A stretch of 64,000 nucleotides of DNA from Rhabdophis nuchalis (GCA_039707465.1 CM077644.1:143252962-143316961), one strand, 5' to 3'. Shown: positions 24,401 through 33,502, counted from the first letter of the stretch. Translations and numbers: made by a program. Notes: generated by a model not told the origin, from the letters alone.

Positions 24401-27400
24401 GTCCTTTGATTGGCATTCCACAAGACTATCTGCTACATGTATATATATTTTTTAAAAAAACGTTTAATAAAAGAAAAAAAGATAACATTCTGCAAAGCAT
24501 CAGCTTCAAATGTCATTTATTTCTAGCAGTGTCTGTGATACAGGCTCCAAATTGACCCAGAAGCATTTTAAAAAACAGAATGTTGGAACCTGCTGGCTGG
24601 TGCTTTTGCTTTGCTTTGGTCCTTTACAAGACAATATACTCAATTGCCCAAGGGAGAGCGAAAAAACAAAGATAAAAGAGGGTGTTGTGGAACGCAGAGG
24701 AACAGCTAGGAAACAATTGTTAATCAGTTTCCCATTAAATGATTTATTATTGTTTGTGCCTATCACTCAGCCATTTTCATTTCAGCCATTTTCTTCTTAA
24801 AACCTGCTGCCAAAATTCCAGTTGTGCCATAGCCCCATAAGTGGGAAGATCTTGACCTATGTCTTTTATATGTATGTTTTTCTTTCTGTAATCAAAGAGT
24901 TGTTTTGTTGGGGTGCAACTACAAAGCAATGTGTTTTCATGAGAGGAAGAGAACATACAAGTAGCCCTGCTGAATTTGGCCTAAGCTTAACTAGCAAGTC
25001 TTCTGCATCATACATTGGCCCACCAGATGCACCTAAGAAGTCCTAAATGGAAAACCAGGAGATCCTATCTTTCCCATTGTTGTTCTTGGGCTTCTACTAT
25101 ATATAGTGATGGATTGCTTCCATGGCTCCTACTGGGTTTAGTAGTCATGGATATTTTTTTTTCTTTCATTTTTGTTTCCTCCTACAGGAACTGGTCAAAC
25201 TTCTCCACAAAGCTCTAGAGGCAGCACAGCAAGAGAAACGAGAATCCTGCAGATATCTGGTCACAGCTACGGAAAAAGACAGGCTGGAATTAGTGCGCCA
25301 CAAAGTGAGGCAGATTGCTGAGCTGAACAGACAGGTTCAGGTGCTAGAGATGGAAAAGAAAGACCTGGAGCAGCAGGCTGCTTTGAAGGAGGAGCACCTC
25401 AAGGAGCTGAGAGAACATGCGCAACTCTTGATGGACAAAAACGAAGCCAAGCAACAAGTCATCCTCAAGCTGACAGAACAGCTCACTAGAGAGATGCCTG
25501 ACTCGGTTACTCAGGCAGACAGCATCATGACTGAGACCTTGTACAAGCAACAGGAAAAGATTGAACACCTAAAGGTACCCTTGAAAGGAATTCACAACTA
25601 GGCTCAAATTGTATAATCAGTACAATATTGTTGCGTTTTGGCTATATCGCCTTTCATAATTTCGCACTTATTGTTTTGCCAATGATATGCTTGTGCATTG
25701 CATATATGTGTAGATACTTCTAAAAATAGAACAGGATTGGGCAACAAATTCACCCTCCTAAAAACTACTGACTCATGTTTAGTTTACAAGTTTGCGGCAG
25801 TTACAATAGAGGAACAATACCCGCCTAATTTTTAGGAAGCCAGAGATGCCGTTCAGTTAAGATTTCCCTGCCTGACAATAAAAATCTGATGGTATTATAG
25901 TCCTTGGCTTTTCCCTATAAATGAAAAACAGAGAACAAATGTATGTAAATTAGGATACGCTATGCATAGATGTTTACATAAAACAATCCATGTATTTGAA
26001 AATGGCACAATGAACTTTGTAAGATTCATGCAAGCGGCACAGCTACGATAAGCTCACAATTCGCACCACTTATGTACAAATTTAACTTTTATATATTTGT
26101 TAGCATGGGCAGTGCATAGACTTGGCGGCTGCAGCCAAAACTGACAACTTATGTCATAAGTCAGTATGGTCACATAACATTGTGCTTAACAACCTTGCTA
26201 CTTCACTTAGTGATGGAGTTGCCAGTCCCTATTGTTGGTAAGCGAAGGCTATCTGTACCATAGCCTCTTGAAATAAGTCTTAAACAGTATTTTAAATGAA
26301 CTGATAAAACCTTATAGATTATAGATGTCTGGTGTATCTGCAGCAGTACACATAAAAGGTTTCTTGATGATCTAAGAATGTGATCTAAGAATGTGTTCAT
26401 CTTTGATTGGTCCTAAGTCAGGCTTTGAACTGTATCTATGGCATGAATATCCATCAACCCTACCTTGAGTCCTCAGTTGTATGGGGCTTAGTTCCCATTG
26501 GCTAATCGGATTAATACTGTAAGTCATTGGTCTACTTATTTGTGTGACTTTAACATTTGTCAAAGTCTACACAGATTTTAGAAGGGTGAAGACTTACGTT
26601 ACATTTTAGGCCTATGTTCTCGATCAATTTGGAAAACCAGGGATGGGTCACCACACAAAAATAAAAAGAGCCTGATCCATCCTTCCTTCCTTCCTTCCTG
26701 CCTTCCTTCCTTCCTTCCTTCCTTCCTTCCTTCCTTCCTTCCTTCCTTCCTTCATTCATTCATTCATTCATTCATTCATTCATTCATTTCTTACTTGTTG
26801 AGATCCTAGTGTCCATCAATTTATATCTAACTGCATGCGCATTTTAGGGTAAGGGTTACTTTACATGCTTTTTCATGTCTTTTTTTCAGGATGATCTTGA
26901 GGCATACAAGACTCAGAACCAATTTTTGAACTCCGAAGTCCACCAGGTTAGCAAAATATGGAGCACAGTGGCACAGAGAGAGAAAAACCTCCTGATGAAG
27001 GTAAGAAGCAAAGCTATTTGACTCACATTGGTGTTTTGATTTTCTTCTTCCATTTTTAATTTGATTTTCAAATATATAGGAAATTTTCTACTCGTCTGTC
27101 AAACACAGGAACTTCGGAAATTCTTTTTATTTTCTCATTTCTCATGTCACTGGCATACGATTGTTCATATGATGCAGTTTGAGGAGGGCCCCTTAATTGG
27201 CTTCACCCCAATTTTGGATTCTTGGGCTAGATGCGGGTTCAATGTTCACATGTGTTCAGAATGGTTCAGTGTGATTGCAACATTTCCGGATTTCCTAGAT
27301 GTAGATAGACAAAATAAACCTGCCATCAAATTGCTGCTACAGTTAACCCAAATGTAACATAGTCAAGAATAAATGATGCAGTATGCTAAAAAGCCATTAC

Positions 27401-30400
27401 TTTTCTATTCATAAATAAGCACAAAACATATACAGTATTTGGGATAGATGTTGGATAGCCATTTGTCTGAAATGGTATACGGTTCCTGCCTACGCAGGGG
27501 GTTGGACAAGAAGACCTACAAGGTCCCTTCCAACTCTGCTATTGTATTGTATGTATTCAAAAAGAGCACACCTTTTGAAAAAAATATCATATTAACAGCT
27601 AGGGGAATGTAAACTGGAAACCATCAAGTAGTAAAGAATTCAGTGAATTCAGTGTTTTTCCATTTTTAATTTATAAAATTTGCAATTCTGAGAGGAACCG
27701 AACTTGGGTTGAGAGGCACAACCCAATGGAGACTTATCGGTAAGTAGATACTTGAGTTTAGGAGTTTCATGATGGTAAGAAATATCCATCTGTAGATAGC
27801 TGCTAATGCCTGCCTCCCCAATAATTATGTAATTAAGGCATAAATATCATCCACATATCAAATGCCTAGCCTCATAACCTGATGGTATGAGCTATCATCT
27901 TCAAATAGAAGATGATGTGCCCCTTGGTGTATGGTCATCTGAGATAGTTTGACAGATGACCAAGGAGCCTTCACTGAGCAGGGGGCTGGACTTGATTACT
28001 TATAAGGTCCCTTCCTACTCAATGATAGTATGAATTATCATCTAAATAGGCCCCTAGCATCACATCCAAAATGAGGCAATGTAGTTAAAAGCAATCTTGA
28101 TGATGAACAGACGGGATGATGAGTGGAAAAAAGGGAATCCTTGATTTAACCCAATGTTACTATCATTGTCTGATTGCTAAATTCTTATGAAGAAAATAAC
28201 ATAATGCAGTTGTTACTTTTTGAGAAAATATTGCGAGGGCAGAATTTCTAATTCCTAAAGCTGACTGGGACCAACACCTGTTGAATTCCCACAGCATATA
28301 TATAAATTGTTTCAAAACCAGCAGTGTGGTGTGTCAGTGTTCTTTGCAATACCTCCCATGTATTCATCTCAGGTGGCCTTAAAACCACTTCTCTTCAAAA
28401 ATATGAAATCCCAATTCAGAAAAAGTTAACAGAATTTCAGATTTCTTACAACACTAATGGGGGGGGGGGGAAATCCCCATCTAATAAATATGAAAAACAA
28501 CATATAGGCATGCTACGTACTATATGAGGGGTGTAATGGCCTAGCAGCTGGGCTTGTCAATTGGAAGGTTGGCAATTCGAGACTTAAATGCCATGGGATG
28601 GGGTGAGCCCCTGTTCTTGCCCCAGCTGCTGCCCACTTAGCAGTTTGAAAGCATGCAAACGCAAGTAGAGAAATGCCACTTTGGTGGGAAAGTAACAGCA
28701 TTCTGTGTTCCTTGGTGAATAGTCATGCTGGCCACATGACCATGGAAATGTCTTCGGATAACGTCAGCTTCGGGGGGGCGGGGGAAGTAACAGCATTCTG
28801 TGCCCCTTGGCGTATAGTCATGCTGGCCACATGACCACGGTAATGTCTTTGGATAACACTGGCTTCCTCAGCTAGGAAAGGGAGATAATCACTGCCCTCT
28901 AGAGCAGTGTTTCTCAACCTTAGCGAGTTTAAGACGAGTGGACTTCAACTCCCAGAAGTCCCCAGCCAGCATGGGAGTTGAAGTCCACTCTTCTTAAACT
29001 CGCCAAGGTTGAGAAACACTGCTCTAGAGTCAAAGTTGACGGGGCAGGGGAGTCCTTTACCTTTACATACTATATACAGGTCAAATGAAGAACAGGACAC
29101 ATGAATTTATACTAACAAGATCAGATTCCTGTGTCAAACAATTGATTTAAATACTCCACATGTTAATCTGTAGATGGTTGCTTAAAAAAAAAACACCTTA
29201 AAAATCAGAGCGCATTCAGAGTGAATCCAAGAGGCAGATGGAATAATCCTCTCTTCTGACAACCTTTTTTTTCTCTTCATATGGCAGTGTGCTCAACTGC
29301 AAGCCCACAATTGCCAGATTGAAAGCAAGTACCTGATGTCTTTACGGACCCTGCAGGGGCTGCCGGATTTGGCTAAAGAACACATGGCCTTGGTGACGGG
29401 ACTCATTGAAGAGGCACTGCAATGGAATATGAATGAAGACACCCTGATTCCTATTCCGCTAAGCCCAGTCAAGTAAATTACTAATACGTCCATTTGTGGC
29501 ATGCCTATGGATCAGTGAAACCTTCAGTGGGGTGGGGAAGAAAGCAAGATTGGGAAAGCAAGATTCCTCCTGTGTTGTAACATTGCACACCCCTCCGAAA
29601 GGGGCAGAGCTTCCATGCATTGCCACAATGCTACTTCCAGCATTCTAATGAAAGCAACGAGAGTCTGCAGATGGGATGGTTTGCATTTGCACCAGGCTCA
29701 CTGTGGTTAGATACAAGAATTTCAGATTCATTCCTTCAACTGATGGCCCACTGATAATGCTACATGTCCTTATGCTGCTTTTGCAATAACGTAGGTTAAG
29801 TTGAGGTAGGATAACTTAGCTTTAGTTGCTGGTTGTCACTTGTATATTCAAACAGCAGACAAACGTAGATCACTTTACTTGCGTTATTTTTGGTCCGTGT
29901 TATTGTAACAGCTAAAAACAAGTAGATCATTAGTCTGACAAATTCTTACTGAAGTGCACAATTATCAAATGCTAGGCTTCCTTCGGGATCTCCAAAAGGC
30001 GCCTCCATTAAAAAAAAAAACATTGTTGCAATGTTTGTACAATATGCTTAAAGACAATTCACATTTTCACTGCCCACATGGGCTAATAATTTGTCATTTC
30101 CCTAATTCTGTTCTTTCCACTGTTTAGTCAATATGACGATTACGGGTTTATGACAATTCCTGAATACGAAGCTGCAGACTGGAAGCTCTTGGCCAAAATC
30201 CAGGCCCTGGAGATCAAATATACCAATCTGAACAAGGAGACCACAGAGAAACCTCTCTCTGAGCGATGGAATAACCTTGGGGAACTGACTCCCTCCTCGG
30301 AGCTAAAAAGCTTATTGCGATGTGGTGTCCCAGCAGTGCATCGGCAGAGGGTATGGAGGTGGATTATCAGCCATCGGTTAAAGCAAACACGCTCTCCTGG

Positions 30401-33135
30401 TCATTACCACAACTTACTCAAGAAGTGTGAAAATGCTGAGCACCCAGCTTCCCAGCAAATTGAACTGGATCTGCATCGCACACTTCCCAACAACAGACAT
30501 TTTATGTCACCGACTTCCCAGCTTATTCCCAAACTCAGAAGAGTTTTACTGGCATTCTCCTGGCAAAATCCAACCATCGGCTATTGCCAAGGACTGAACA
30601 GGTGCTTGCTTACGTTTTTTCTACTTCTTCGTTTCAGATGTAGCAAAGTTTTTGTTAAAGAATGCTCTGGGTCTTCAGCATTTTTTGTTGTTGTTTTCAT
30701 TTTGCTGTAATTTACAACATTGAAAATTCAGATTTGTGACCATCTGAAGTGTCACAGGTCTAATGTGTTATATGTTTACCAGATTTAGTTATAATGGTGT
30801 CTAGTTATAATGGTGTCTTACTCATCCTAGACTGGCTGCCATTGCCTTGCTGATCCTAGAAGCGGAGGAAGAAGCTTTCTGGTGCTTAGTTCATATCACG
30901 AATAATTTAATGCCTCACGATTACTACAGCAACACATTAATAGGCTCGCAAGTAAGTCTGAGGTTCCTTTCTGTGCTGAGGAACTTGATAATGACAGAAT
31001 GTTATACTATGAGAAATAAGTAATTTTGAGAATTGCTTATATTATAGCAGAACCTATTGGGAGGAACTACAGAATATAGAATAATAGAGTTGGAAGGGAC
31101 CTTGGAGGTCTTCTAATCCAACACCTTGCTCAAGCAGGAGACCCTATACCATTTCAGACAAGTTATTATACAGTCTCTTAAAGGCCTCCAGTAATGGAGC
31201 ATCCACAATTTCTGAAGGCAAGCTGTTCCACTGTTCTCAATGAGAAGCTGTTCTCATTGTTAGGAAATTTTTCCTTAGTTCTAGGTTGCTTCTCTCCTTG
31301 ATTAGTTTCCATCTGCTGTTTCTTGCCTTGCCTTCTGGTGCTTTGGAGGATAGGTTGATCCCCACCCCCACTTCTTTGTGGCAGCCCCTCAAATATTGGA
31401 ACACTGCTATTATGTCACCCCTAATCCTTCTTTTTCTAGACTGGCCATACTCACTTCCTGAAACAGTTCTTCATATGCTTTAGTCTCCAGGCCCCTAATC
31501 ATCTTTGTTGCGGTTCTCTGCACATTTTTCAAAGTCTCAACATTTTTTTTAAAATGTTGGATACTGGATGCAGTATTCCAGATGTGGTCTTACTAATATT
31601 TTTTGTGATCGTGCAACCCTCTATTTATGCAACCAAGGATTGCATTACCTTTTTTGGTGGTGGCTGCACACTATTGGCTCATATCTAAGTGACTGTCCAC
31701 TAGGACTCCAAAATCCCTCTCACAGTTACAGCTTTTGATCCATATACTGTATATGGATTTCATACACTAAAGTTGATCTTATTGCAATAGCTACAGTGTA
31801 AGACTGTATGTTTGTTTCAAAGTGCTGGAAATAAAATTAAAGTATTCTTTAAATGGTTCCAGACAGGAGTTACTAAAAACCTCATTTTTCCATATAGATC
31901 TTCCTCTCTATAAGAATTATCAACCCATGAGACCATAGAAATTATGAATAGCCTTTCTAGCGTAAGTGCTTATCACTATGATATTTTGCCAAATCCAGGT
32001 AGATCAAAGAGTTTTCAAGGACATCTTATCAGAGAAGCTTCCCAGGCTGACAGCACACTTGGACCAACTTCAAATTGACCTGTCCTTAGTGACCTTCAAC
32101 TGGTTCCTGGTTGTTTTTGTCGATAGTCTTGTCAGTGATCTCCTCTTTAGAGTTTGGGATGCTTTTCTCTATGAAGGTGCAAAGGTAAGAAAGTTATATT
32201 GATCCACAAAGTTGGTTAAGTGTCTGGACACCTAACTCATTTATTGAATCTTGACTACCTTTGTAAATTATTCAGGTGTGACTACATCCTTCCAGTAATA
32301 CAGTACATGAAATCAACCAAGTTCACTTTTTGTTCTAGGTGATATTCCGTTACGCACTTGCAATTTTTAAATATAATGAAGAAGCAATATTGAAGATTCA
32401 GGACAATCTGGAATTCTATCAATATCTTCGTTTTTTTACCAAAACTATCTGTGATGGCAGGTAAGAATGTTCTTAAAAGCCAAAGGCAGTGCAGGAAAAC
32501 CAACACTGATCAAGTAGTTTAAATAATGTATAGCTGACACAAAGGGGGATTAATAATGATGGTACAATGGCATCTCACAAATATCGTGTTGTGCATACTT
32601 GCATCGTGTCAGGATGCAAGCATATAATGACAGCATTTGACAGATAATGTCATTATCCAGATGACACTTTTCCATCATCCTAGTTTGCTGCAGATGCTTT
32701 TGTCTTATATAAAACTTCGATTAACTGCATATAAAAAAAGCTTCCCAGGAAATCTGAATTAGTGTGAAATAAGAGAGGCCTTTGGCAGAACAGCACAAAC
32801 ATGATGATCTTTGGACCGGCACTTTGCAAAACTGCTATATTTTGAAGAAGGATCTTTCTCTTCCAAATGTATGTTCAGCCAGAGTTACCAGGTTTCTATT
32901 TCTTCTTTGGCTCATGTAGTTCTCCCCTTCCAGAAAGCTGATGAGCATCGCCTTCGGTGATATGAATCCGTTTCCCATGAAGCTGCTTCAGAATCGACGT
33001 GAAGTTCACAGATTAAAAGTGGAAGCTGAGCTGAGAGAACTGGAGCAGCTGAAAGCCCAGTATATGAAGGACCAGGCTGCACATTCAGACAGCCAACTAG
33101 ATGGACCCGCAAGTGAGGAGGAAGAAGAGATGTAA
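9071..33135 (+). CDS. TBC1D2: TBC1D2 (Armus) gene, 13 coding exons
   Basis: TBC1D2 is a Rab GTPase-activating protein, best known for acting on Rab7 and linking Rac1 signalling to endosome and junction traffic. The joined exons are 9071-9478, 10575-10712, 12301-12439, 16119-16237, 17263-17435, 25188-25574, 26890-27000, 29288-29472, 30128-30601, 30831-30951, 31999-32184, 32339-32460 and 32934-33135. The domain order is PH (residues about 60-155), coiled coil (about 300-500) and TBC (about 610-815), which is that of human TBC1D2 (about 920-930 residues). The phrase LQNISLKH and the exon 4-5 text fit the A paralogue better than TBC1D2B. The exons total 2765 bases, one short of a multiple of three; the mismatch falls in exon 2. 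All introns are GT-AG. It is followed in tandem by a likely CORO2A. Confidence 0.93.
9980..10308 (-). mobile_element. Mariner-like nonautonomous element, copy 1
   Basis: It lies in TBC1D2 intron 1. It reads 'gggtagttcacaatttatgaccac', 'gttttgccccattttacgacctttcttgccac', 'gcttccccattgactttgcttgtcag' and 'gatcacatgaacatggggatgc'. The same blocks occur in opposite orientation at 53597-53982 and 60727-61127. TA flanks are plausible, but the class is inferred. Confidence 0.65.
10575..10712 (+). CDS. TBC1D2: TBC1D2 exon 2: end of PH domain, with apparent frameshift
   Basis: After the acceptor tgtacag it encodes AVNKQAMMYWLQQLQLKRWE, the closing helix of the PH domain, and continues FCNKQAKGF. In this frame a TAA stop comes at 10689-10691. 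From 10646 onward another frame is open (ending SSINEAQQNN) and leads to a strong donor, aaca|gtaagt, in exactly the phase that exon 3 needs. The exon is thus one base short. An alternative is a weak donor at 10639 (tttt|gtaata), which would also fit exon 3 but would shorten the linker. Confidence 0.8.
12301..12439 (+). CDS. TBC1D2: TBC1D2 exon 3: linker with KTP and LQNISLKH motifs
   Basis: A long pyrimidine tract and ctttgcag precede it. It encodes EADQDFLPPVKTPTDVVGI and then ALQNISLKHPWIEI; human TBC1D2 has the closely similar PVKTP and LQNISLKH. It enters in phase 1 and leaves in phase 2 at attca|gtaact. Confidence 0.9.
12775..12957 (-). mobile_element. tRNA-derived SINE (intron 3)
   Basis: The reverse complement starts 'acttggtgtggtggttaaga', a tRNA-like A-box region, then carries a degenerate B box and a tail including 'gggtgacctggatctctctctcaacc'. 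Related copies lie at 14450-14628, 15565-15722, 54150-54335 and 61640-61810. Confidence 0.75.
13301..13500 (+). mobile_element. Short mariner-like element with matching ends
   Basis: The left end 'aggtggtccttgatttatgac' and right end 'gtcataactcaaggactacctg' are inverted copies of each other with mismatches. The same kind of ends mark the longer copies elsewhere in the window. The interior is shorter and diverged. Confidence 0.6.
13590..14300 (+). repeat. Dispersed element with CTAC minisatellite, copy B
   Basis: It starts 'actagctatacccggccacg' and 'cgttgctgtggccca', has 'ggccaaccaatctgtgtgtag', then a tandem block (about 13700-14050) of CTAC runs alternating with 'tgtatttctccctctctatc'. 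It ends 'gtgcagtagtttttgagatt' 'agcggcttcgtacaaac' and 'tttatatagat'. It is the plus-strand counterpart of 3650-4200. It lies in TBC1D2 intron 3. Confidence 0.75.
14450..14628 (-). mobile_element. tRNA-derived SINE (intron 3)
   Basis: The reverse complement begins 'agtttggtgtagtggttaag' 'gcaccaatctagaaactggg', a clear tRNA-type head, followed by 'ctagtccagccttaggcatgaag' and the shared tail 'tctcagccctac'. Confidence 0.8.
15067..15294. mobile_element. hAT-like nonautonomous element with perfect 8-bp target duplication
   Basis: Terminal inverted repeats are caggggtagtcaacct on the left and aggttgactaccattg on the right. The flanks are gtttaaac at both 15059-15066 and 15295-15302, an exact 8-base duplication. 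The 8-bp duplication and the CAG...TG ends fit hAT. No transposase is encoded. Confidence 0.85.
15565..15722 (-). mobile_element. tRNA-derived SINE, diverged (intron 3)
   Basis: It contains 'catccaggcagctttcatgcttaaaacaggactagaattc' and 'gaggccttcactaccagatcaaactggc', the body and reversed head of the same SINE family as 12775-12957. Confidence 0.6.
16119..16237 (+). CDS. TBC1D2: TBC1D2 exon 4: acidic linker
   Basis: After the acceptor ttctttcag it completes the Gln codon and encodes NTVHNLCGSRQNRRDSGSFE and an acidic tail ending GETEDT. Human NTMHNIRG aligns with its start. It leaves in phase 1 at ataca g|gtactt. This region is the least conserved part of the protein. Confidence 0.85.
16514..16654. 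repeat. Inverted repeat, arms of about 48 bases
   Basis: The left arm 16514-16562 and right arm 16608-16654 are near-perfect reverse complements ('aggtgttttttcaagagg' against 'cctcttgaaaaaacacct'), with only a few mismatches. The spacer of about 45 bases contains 'gctgaagaagcttcttggatg'. It is a repeat of unknown class in TBC1D2 intron 4. Confidence 0.8.
17263..17435 (+). CDS. TBC1D2: TBC1D2 exon 5: start of coiled coil
   Basis: The acceptor ttcgattcag precedes it. It encodes a basic stretch with MRPKPSTLRKYKKANSSFHY and then the heptad-like KIASLQHQVLILTEEVKSQK. The end aligns with human ALEQQVLMLTKELKSQK. It exits in phase 0 at cagaag|gtaagc. The next intron, about 7.75 kb, is the longest in the gene. 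Confidence 0.9.
18010..18310. mobile_element. Possible old hAT-like element
   Basis: It begins 'ccccaacctttggtccacgg' and ends near 'agagaggttgggcaattctg', resembling hAT ends with CCCCAACC. No target duplication was identified, so the call is tentative. Confidence 0.35.
18567..18631. repeat. Perfect 22-bp hairpin with C-rich loop
   Basis: Bases 18567-18588 and 18610-18631 are exact reverse complements over 22 bases (core ctctgcagacc / ggtctgcagag). The 21-base loop has a C run and gtgtggga. T-rich sequence and 'ctccggtgcgtcttatactc' follow; the latter looks like a repeat end. It lies in TBC1D2 intron 5. Confidence 0.9.
20795..21200 (+). mobile_element. CR1 LINE 3' fragment (intron 5)
   Basis: It contains 'gcagagaacggcaacaaa', 'gtttaatgaaaagaagaact', 'gacatgatagcaaagttcca', 'gccacagagaagagggagtc' and the tail 'agggtctcctgcttgagc', the coding-strand order of a CR1 3' end. 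Stops and indels disrupt the frame. Confidence 0.85.
21613..21915. mobile_element. hAT-like nonautonomous element
   Basis: Ends are cagaggtggtattcag and tttgaatcccaccactg, inverted relatives with mismatches. The flanks agacaaag and aaataaag agree at 6 of 8 positions. Elements at 34927-35226 and 63269-63428 have related CAGAGGTGGGTT-type ends. Confidence 0.7.
22150..22440 (+). mobile_element. 5'-truncated copy of the LINE seen at 1-2085
   Basis: The translation FRLKVKTYLFHQAGLA followed by TAA (about 22166-22216) matches the end of the ORF at 1875. The 3' region ends with 'ccgagtcccttcggggagag' 'ggggcggtttataaattt' and an ATT repeat. Only the last 300 bases were inserted or kept, which is typical of LINE 5' truncation. 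Confidence 0.85.
22665..23130 (-). mobile_element. CR1 LINE 3' fragment (intron 5)
   Basis: It starts 'cagagttggaagggaccttg' 'taggtcatctagtccaac' and runs back into coding sequence. The minus-strand translation includes NNGWKQIKERVNLEIRRSFL and RRINQWNGLPS, the CR1 ORF2 C-terminus. Frameshifts are present. Confidence 0.9.
23135..25120. other. TBC1D2 intron 5, last part
   Basis: A poly(A) run occurs near 23677-23696. No exon or clear element was recognised. Confidence 0.45.
25188..25574 (+). CDS. TBC1D2: TBC1D2 exon 6: main coiled coil
   Basis: This 129-codon exon follows tttcctcctacag. It encodes ELVKLLHKALEAAQQEKRES, DRLELVRHKVRQIAELNRQV and LLMDKNEAKQQVI, all very close to human TBC1D2. 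The heptad pattern is a clear coiled coil; in Armus this region is known to bind active Rac1. It begins and ends in phase 0, with donor aaag|gtaccc. Confidence 0.95.
26040..26260. mobile_element. Partial mariner-like element, low confidence
   Basis: Phrases such as 'tgcttaacaaccttgctacttcacttagtgatgg' and 'ggtaagcgaaggctatctgta' resemble one end of the 60727-61127 family. The other end is not clear. Confidence 0.35.
26678..26788. repeat. CCTT/CATT compound microsatellite
   Basis: About 75 bases of CCTT units with one interruption pass directly into CATT units. It lies in intron 6, roughly 100 bases before the exon 7 acceptor. Confidence 0.95.
26890..27000 (+). CDS. TBC1D2: TBC1D2 exon 7: coiled coil
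   Basis: After tttttttcag it encodes DDLEAYKTQNQFLNSEVHQV and continues SKIWSTVAQREKNLLMK, matching human MEAYRTQNCFLNSEIHQVTKIW. It is 37 codons, phase 0 on both sides, with donor atgaag|gtaaga. A tetranucleotide microsatellite ends only about 100 bases upstream. Confidence 0.95.
27448..27555 (+). mobile_element. CR1 LINE extreme 3' end (intron 7)
   Basis: It reads 'gttggatagccatttgtctg', 'gcctacgcagggggttggac', 'ctacaaggtcccttccaact' and ends in a TATTG-type repeat. This is the last 100 bases of the CR1 copy type at 52640-53350. Confidence 0.85.
27960..28030 (+). mobile_element. Short CR1 3' end remnant
   Basis: The phrase 'gagcagggggctggacttga' followed by 'ataaggtcccttcctactc' is the CR1 tail. 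It is too short to say more. Confidence 0.55.
28520..29070 (+). mobile_element. tRNA-derived SINE with internal duplication and nested hAT element
   Basis: The head has a tRNA-type A box (tggcctagcag) and a degenerate B box (ttggcaattcgag), then a body with 'gccccagctgctgcccac' and 'catgctggccacatgacca'. Bases 28691-28771 are repeated at 28786-28866. The copy is interrupted by a hAT-like palindrome at 28905-29021 and resumes to 'gtcctttacctttac'. It lies in TBC1D2 intron 7. Confidence 0.8.
28905..29021. mobile_element. Palindromic hAT-like element with perfect target duplication
   Basis: The arms start cagtgtttctcaacctt and end aaggttgagaaacactg, and pair along most of the 117 bases. Both flanks are ctctagag (28897-28904 and 29022-29029). 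The ends resemble those of Charlie-type hAT elements. It is nested in a SINE, so it is the younger insertion. Confidence 0.9.
29288..29472 (+). CDS. TBC1D2: TBC1D2 exon 8: end of coiled coil
   Basis: The acceptor is tatggcag. It encodes CAQLQAHNCQIESKYLMSLR, a helical stretch LVTGLIEEALQW, and PIPLSPV. Human CAYLQARNCQVESKYL aligns with the start. It leaves in phase 2 at gtcaa|gtaaat. Confidence 0.93.
30128..30601 (+). CDS. TBC1D2: TBC1D2 exon 9: catalytic core of TBC domain, part 1
   Basis: The acceptor is tccactgtttag. This largest exon encodes the TBC entry (LKSLLRCGVPAVHRQRVWRW), the arginine finger in IELDLHRTLPNN (Arg at about residue 671), and the glutamine finger in IGYCQGLNR (Gln at about residue 708). 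Both residues that TBC proteins use to drive GTP hydrolysis are present, so GAP activity is expected. It exits in phase 2 at aacag|gtgctt. Confidence 0.97.
30831..30951 (+). CDS. TBC1D2: TBC1D2 exon 10: TBC domain
   Basis: After ttactcatcctag it completes the split Arg codon and encodes LAAIALLILEAEEEAFWCLV and then NLMPHDYYSNTLIGSQ. It aligns with human LAAIALLVLEEEESAFWCLV. It exits in phase 0 at tcgcaa|gtaagt. Confidence 0.96.
31075..31750 (-). mobile_element. CR1 LINE 3' fragment (intron 10)
   Basis: It runs from 'agagttggaagggaccttgg' through 'ccatctgctgtttcttgcc' and 'ggaacactgctattatgtc' to 'ccactaggactccaaaatcc'. This is the longest antisense CR1 in the window. It sits between TBC1D2 exons 10 and 11. 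Confidence 0.9.
31999..32184 (+). CDS. TBC1D2: TBC1D2 exon 11: TBC domain
   Basis: After gccaaatccag it encodes VDQRVFKDILSEKLPRLTAH, LSLVTFNWFLVVFVDSLVSD and WDAFLYEGAK, the well-conserved third part of TBC domains. It is 62 codons, phase 0 on both sides, with donor aaag|gtaaga. Confidence 0.97.
32339..32460 (+). CDS. TBC1D2: TBC1D2 exon 12: end of TBC domain
   Basis: After cttttgttctag it encodes VIFRYALAIFKYNEEAILKI and QDNLEFYQYLRFFTKTI. It matches human VVFRYALAIFKYNEKEILRL. It exits in phase 2 at ggcag|gtaaga. Confidence 0.96.
32934..33135 (+). CDS. TBC1D2: TBC1D2 exon 13: C-terminal helix and stop
   Basis: After ctccccttccag it encodes KLMSIAFGDMNPFPMKLLQN, a charged helix with ELRELEQLKAQYMK, and the acidic end SEEEEEM before TAA at 33133-33135. 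The human protein ends in a comparable acidic tail. Confidence 0.96.
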
Positions 33136-33496
33136 CTTTCATTTACTCTCTGGTCATCTCTAAACATTGCCTTTGTTTGAAACACAAAGGCAGCAGTTAT
33201 TTATGATAAACATTTGGCACCTGGTACAATGAATACAGATCTACTGGATAGTTTGCAAGTCCACCACAAATAAGGGTCTATCATGCCTTATTTTCATTAT
33301 GTCTTTCCTGGATATTTTTGTGGTGCAGAAAAAATCCTGGATTGCATTCCGCTCGAGATTTTCTGCTACTCTGACTCTAAATCATAAGAATCCCCTTAGA
33401 ACTTAGTATGATGTACGAATACAGCCATTATGGTTTGTGAACCCTAATTTATGGCAGGCCTGCACAACTTGTCGAGAAGAAAGGACACATTGATAA

Positions 33497-33502
33497 ATTA
33501 AA
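33497..33502 (+). terminator. TBC1D2: Weak candidate poly(A) signal ATTAAA for TBC1D2
   Basis: ATTAAA lies about 360 bases after the stop codon. No canonical AATAAA is present between the stop and this point. A canonical AATAAA at 37644-37649, followed by a GT-rich stretch, is a possible distal site. Neither can be confirmed without transcripts. Confidence 0.25.

Noticed and set aside
30602..30710. Continuation of the exon 9 frame beyond the donor
   Set aside because: The frame reads on into intron by chance; the donor and the split Arg codon shared with exon 10 define the exon end.
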